In this document: one piece after another, positions 60,130 through 64,000 of the stretch
How the letters are laid out: every line of letters starts with the position of its first letter
Position numbering within the stretch: the stretch's first letter is position 1
Source of the DNA: Lingula anatina
Lineage: Eukaryota > Brachiopoda > Lingulata > Lingulida > Lingulidae
NCBI RefSeq assembly: GCF_001039355.2
Contig: NW_019775658.1
Location: 171,419-235,418 of the forward strand
DNA length: 64,000 bases
Direction of reading: 5' to 3'
Translations under genes and position numbers: made by a program
Notes under the pieces: generated by a model
Database searches by the model: none
Told to the model about the DNA's origin: nothing
What the model saw: only the letters and a program-made list of their open reading frames with translations

Positions 60130-63100
60130 AAACTGAATTGATTGTAAAATGATAGAATTGCAGGAATAGCTCATTAAAGTCAGAAGTAATAGCTGGGTAC
60201 TAGTAAATGTTTTACAAGACTAAACAGTTTGATATAATTGGTAGTTTTTTAACCAAATTTTAATATTTAAGAAAACAAATTGTTATATTTTTAGTTTTTC
60301 AGTTTTTAGACATGGTTTGTGACACAAAATGTAAAAACAAAATTCAACGCTTAAACAGTTAAAAGCAAAAACCTGTTATCACTGCTTACATCATCTATTT
60401 TTCAGGCACTAAATAAACTTTTATCCAAAGAAAAGAAGCCTATACTGGTGATGTTTTATGCACCTTGGTGTGGGTTCTGTAAAAGATTAAAGCCAGACTA
60501 TGCTGCTGCTGCCACAGAACTAAAGGGACATTCTGTAAGTGTGTCAGGGTCATTGAGGTTGGTTTGAAGGTCAAGGTCAAGAACAAGGTTAAGCTCATGG
60601 TCAGCTGACGATTGTTTGACTCCTTAACTGTTTATTTTCACTCAAAGTGAAAATTTAATAAATGTTTGAAAAATTTCAATAATGTCCTTTTAATTAAAAG
60701 TACTAAGAGGAACATGAAGGGTTTCTCATAGTATTTGAACATAGAAGTCATTTTTGGCTCCAGCTAAAAACGTCACTGTGAGCCGCTGTGCCTATGGTAA
60801 TATTTCTTAATGGACAGACAAAATGTGTGCATTGGCAACCTTAATGTTTTCATTATATTTATTATATATTTTGGTCTCTTTTCAGGTGTTAGTTGGAATG
60901 GATGTTGATAAACCAGAAATGATGCCAGTGAGACAAGAGTACAATATCACTGGATTTCCTACCATTGTTTACTTTGAGTAAGTTAAAGAGAACATATGGC
61001 TTAGTTAGTATACTGTGCAATTAATTTTGATGAAAAAAATTTACTGGACTTACAAAGATTATAACAAGGACAAGGCCAGGCCCCATCACAATGGATTCTG
61101 CTGGTCACTGGTGTATCATATTCTATGACAAGATGGTGCTGACATGAGGATGCAAAATCATCTTCATTATAAATTTTGTAAGTCCGATTAAAAAAAGTTA
61201 AAAAGGGAAATATATGTAGTTTTAGATCAATTGCATGTCTAAAAATAATCAAAGTTATCACTCAAGTAGATTGAGACATTATCAAAAGTATATCTCCAGA
61301 CCAGTAAAATCTTTATTTTAATTATCTGATATTGGAATCAGCCAGATAGTTTTGAATGGTCATAGCATAACGAACATTTATGGACATCACTGGTATCTCT
61401 GAAATTGATATTTTTATGGCATTCCTCTCTCTCTATCAGGAATGGTAAGAAGAAATACAATTATGGCGGACAAAACAACAAAGAAGGAATAATTAGTTGG
61501 ATGAAAAAGTAAGAACTTCCACACTAATTCAGTAACTCATGAACAGAACAAATTCTAGCTGAATCAATTACATTTTAAGAAGAATAATAAATACACATAA
61601 TACCTCATTTTGTAAGCCTTTTAACAAAGAAGCTATTGTCACTGGGAATTGAATTGCAGTGTGTGTCTATAGTTCATAAAAATACTCTCAGACCATCAAT
61701 CCAAAAATTTACAAATTCAGCTATCCAGATTTAGCAGTCTTAGTTAACACCAATTATCTAAATTTTTATAGCAGTGAATACAATGTAGAAAGTTGTATTA
61801 AAGTGGTCTAATTCTTTAGCCCAGAGCCACCAAAGGAACCAGAGAAGGAAGCTGAGTGGGCAGATGAGGAGACAGAAGTGGTGCACTTACAGGATAGTAA
61901 CTTTGATGAATACGTGAAGGATCACCCCTCTGTCCTGGTGATGTTTTATGCTCCCTGTAAGTAATTGGACCCTGTCTCCCAAGGCTTTTATTGTGTACAG
62001 TACATGAAGGCACCCTGATTCTGAAGGTGTTAATTCATTTAACATAAGCTGTATTGATGTGTCTTGACATATTTTCACAATTTATACACTTTAAGATCAT
62101 GTATAGGGCACTAATTGAATTTTTCTGTATGCTGGTACACGGTCCTCATTGTTTGCAGCTCTACTATTTCTCAGCTGTTCATTTATGATGCCATTTTGTA
62201 TGCATAATTTCACCAATGGAAATTTCTATCAGTTAATTAATTCAATTAAAAATACTCACTATGAAGAATATTGATTAAGACTAAATTGTTCTCCCAGGGT
62301 GTGGTCACTGCAAGAAGATGAAACCAGAGTATGTCCAAGCTGCAGCTCAGCTGAAGGAAGAAGGGGTGAGGAACCACTCAGTCTGCTAATATCTGACCTT
62401 GGTGTTGTAGTTTTGTAAAACATTCCTTAAATTGATCTCTGTTTGCCTGTTAGAAATATTCTGTGTTAAAGTTGTTTCATTTGTTTCTTTCTTTTGAGCT
62501 CATCTTTTTTAATTAGGTTTTATACATGGTTTCGGTTGCCTACTTCTGTGCTTTTGCAAGATTCTTGTAAACATTTTTCCACAGATATGCATTTCCTTGT
62601 TTGAAAACACTTTCTTCATGAAGTGAATAAAGAAATATATTGACTGTTTAATTAACTTTATTGTTTGTGATCCATGTTTGAATTTATGCCCTAGGTTGAG
62701 GGTATATTGGCTGCAGTTGATGCCACAAAGGAACGAAAAGCTGCAGAGACATTAAAAGTACAAGGTTTCCCAACAGTCAAATATTTCAAGTGAGTGGTAG
62801 CAGGCTGTGGACTGTTTTCTTTCTTTTTTTTTTTTTTTTTTTCTTATCAGTTTGTTGTCAATTTGTAGTCATGTCAGGGACTTCACAGTGCCTATTTTCT
62901 ATGAATATATTTGAATTATTACTGTACTTTTACTACTTACGTGTACAAATGCATATTGTGGAGGTCAGTTCCACAGTTGTCAGTTAAACTTATCTTATAT
63001 AAAATATATATCTAGTTCTCATATATTCTGTGTTTTGGAAAAAATTGCTTCCAGTGTAACCAAGCATTAATGATGATAGTTTGATCTTAAGTAAATAGTC

Positions 63101-63841
63101 TTGGAAATTAGAAATGACAGCAAGTAAATTTTAAAGATATTTTTATTATTATACTGTGAGGGATCACCCCTTATCAAAGCTCTGTATTCAAAATGATTTC
63201 TGCACATTTAAAAAATCTTGAATTTCAGAGATGGAGAATATGCCTTTGATTTTAATGAAAGAACAGCTGACAAATTGGTGGAATTTATGAAAGAGTAAGT
63301 GATACTGAACACCACTGTACTGAACTACTAGTCGTTATTTTTATCAGTTATTTCTAAGTAAACTAGAGTTAAACACTACTGACCTAGACTAAACTTGTCT
63401 TTACTGCAACGTAAATGTTTTACCTTGAAAATTAAAAATGAAACAGCATCTGGTCTTAGCACAAGTTAGACTTAAAATGATGTGAGTCAGATAAGATCAT
63501 TTATTTTATTTTTACTGCAGTGATAGACTGGTGTAAGTTGCATTTATGAATTACAAGGTAAACATTTCACATTGCTGTTATTTATTGATATCATAGTGAT
63601 ACAGTTCACGTGTATTTGTTCCTCCAGTCCAAAAGAGCCCCCTCCCCCGCCTCCCCCAGAGGCTGAGTGGAGTGAACAAGAGGACATTCATGTCAACTTC
63701 CTAACTGAAGAAACCTTTAAACCGTTCATGAAGAAAAAGAAGCATACGTTGGTGATGTTTTATGCGCCTTGGTGTGGCCATTGTAAAAAAGCCAAACCTC
63801 ACTACACCAATGCTGCCGAGATCTACAAGGATGATCCTAAG
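57683..63841 (+). CDS. PDIA5: Protein disulfide-isomerase A5, 5' part (runs off the window)
   Basis: Fourteen exons are traced: 57683-57727 (signal peptide [15 protein letters not shown]), 58417-58546, 58933-59020, 59211-59276, 59580-59625, 59925-60017, 60406-60534, 60886-60977, 61440-61508, 61820-61956, 62298-62365, 62695-62789, 63229-63294 and 63628-63841. They give 446 residues in one frame. Order: a catalytically silent thioredoxin-like N-terminal domain (residues ~16-155, with the PDIR-type [13 protein letters not shown] start), then three thioredoxin a-type domains with active sites CGFC (178-181), CGHC (300-303) and CGHC (424-427), linked by Pro/Glu-rich spacers including seven consecutive prolines. 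The first site is CGFC, closer to classical PDI than my memory of the human version. It is an ER oxidoreductase for disulphide formation. The remaining ~70 residues and the ER-retention tail lie beyond the window. The last visible donor appears to be GC rather than GT. Confidence 0.93.
60093..60127. repeat. GA dinucleotide microsatellite
   Basis: A clean GA run of about 35 bases in a PDIA5 intron. Confidence 0.95.
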
Positions 63842-64000
63842 GCACGTGGCTTGTCCCTGGTTATACCTTGTATTCAAGTAGATTTGAAATTACTTAAATA
63901 ATTGCTAGTTTGTTATTAGTCAACCTCACTTTAAATGTTTTGGACAGATTTTGATTAGATTGTAAGTATAGGTCAGAAAATGTGGACTGTACTAAAGGCT

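Overview
The window is AT-rich animal genomic DNA: GT-AG introns of 0.1 to 4.5 kb, AATAAA signals, microsatellites and many short non-autonomous DNA transposons. Conserved genes (MRPL37, MTERF4, SLC49A4, SEC61G, PDIA5) sit beside multi-TIL secreted inhibitors, single-exon UGTs and an orphan GPCR. This points to an invertebrate, perhaps a mollusc or another lophotrochozoan. The species cannot be fixed from the sequence.

Layout: 1-2.86 kb shows no gene. At 2.87-8.5 kb (+) lies an unrecognised small secreted precursor with a TATA box, signal peptide and a Lys-Lys-Arg processing site; its last exon is uncertain. At 12.4-21.5 kb (+) is a twelve-exon secreted protein built from TIL (trypsin-inhibitor-like, ten-cysteine) domains. 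It appears able to end at either of two similar terminal exons, each followed by AATAAA, giving 385 or 636 residues. At 21.8-24.0 kb a ~785-bp sequence lies on both sides of a 595-N gap and is probably an assembly artefact. At 25.6-34.6 kb MTERF4 (-) and MRPL37 (+) are head to head; both serve the mitochondrial large ribosomal subunit. A 231-bp inverted-repeat element has landed exactly on the first splice donor of MRPL37. At 35.6-41.8 kb are two tandem UDP-glucuronosyltransferase copies (-), one intact and one with a single-base frameshift. At 41.8-43.3 kb is a nest of transposons, including a broken mariner.

At 44.9-54.5 kb is SLC49A4/DIRC2 (-), ten exons and 482 residues, with a single-exon class A GPCR gene on the opposite strand inside its sixth intron. 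SEC61G (+) is divergent from it, and PDIA5 (+) follows at 57.7 kb and runs off the right edge. SLC49A4 and PDIA5 are also close neighbours in the human genome, so this end may preserve old microsynteny.

All exon joins were built by hand from splice consensus, reading-frame continuity and remembered family sequences; no alignment or transcript data were used. Frames close exactly (total divisible by three, no internal stop) for the TIL gene in both forms, MTERF4, MRPL37, SLC49A4 and SEC61G, and in frame up to the window edge for PDIA5.
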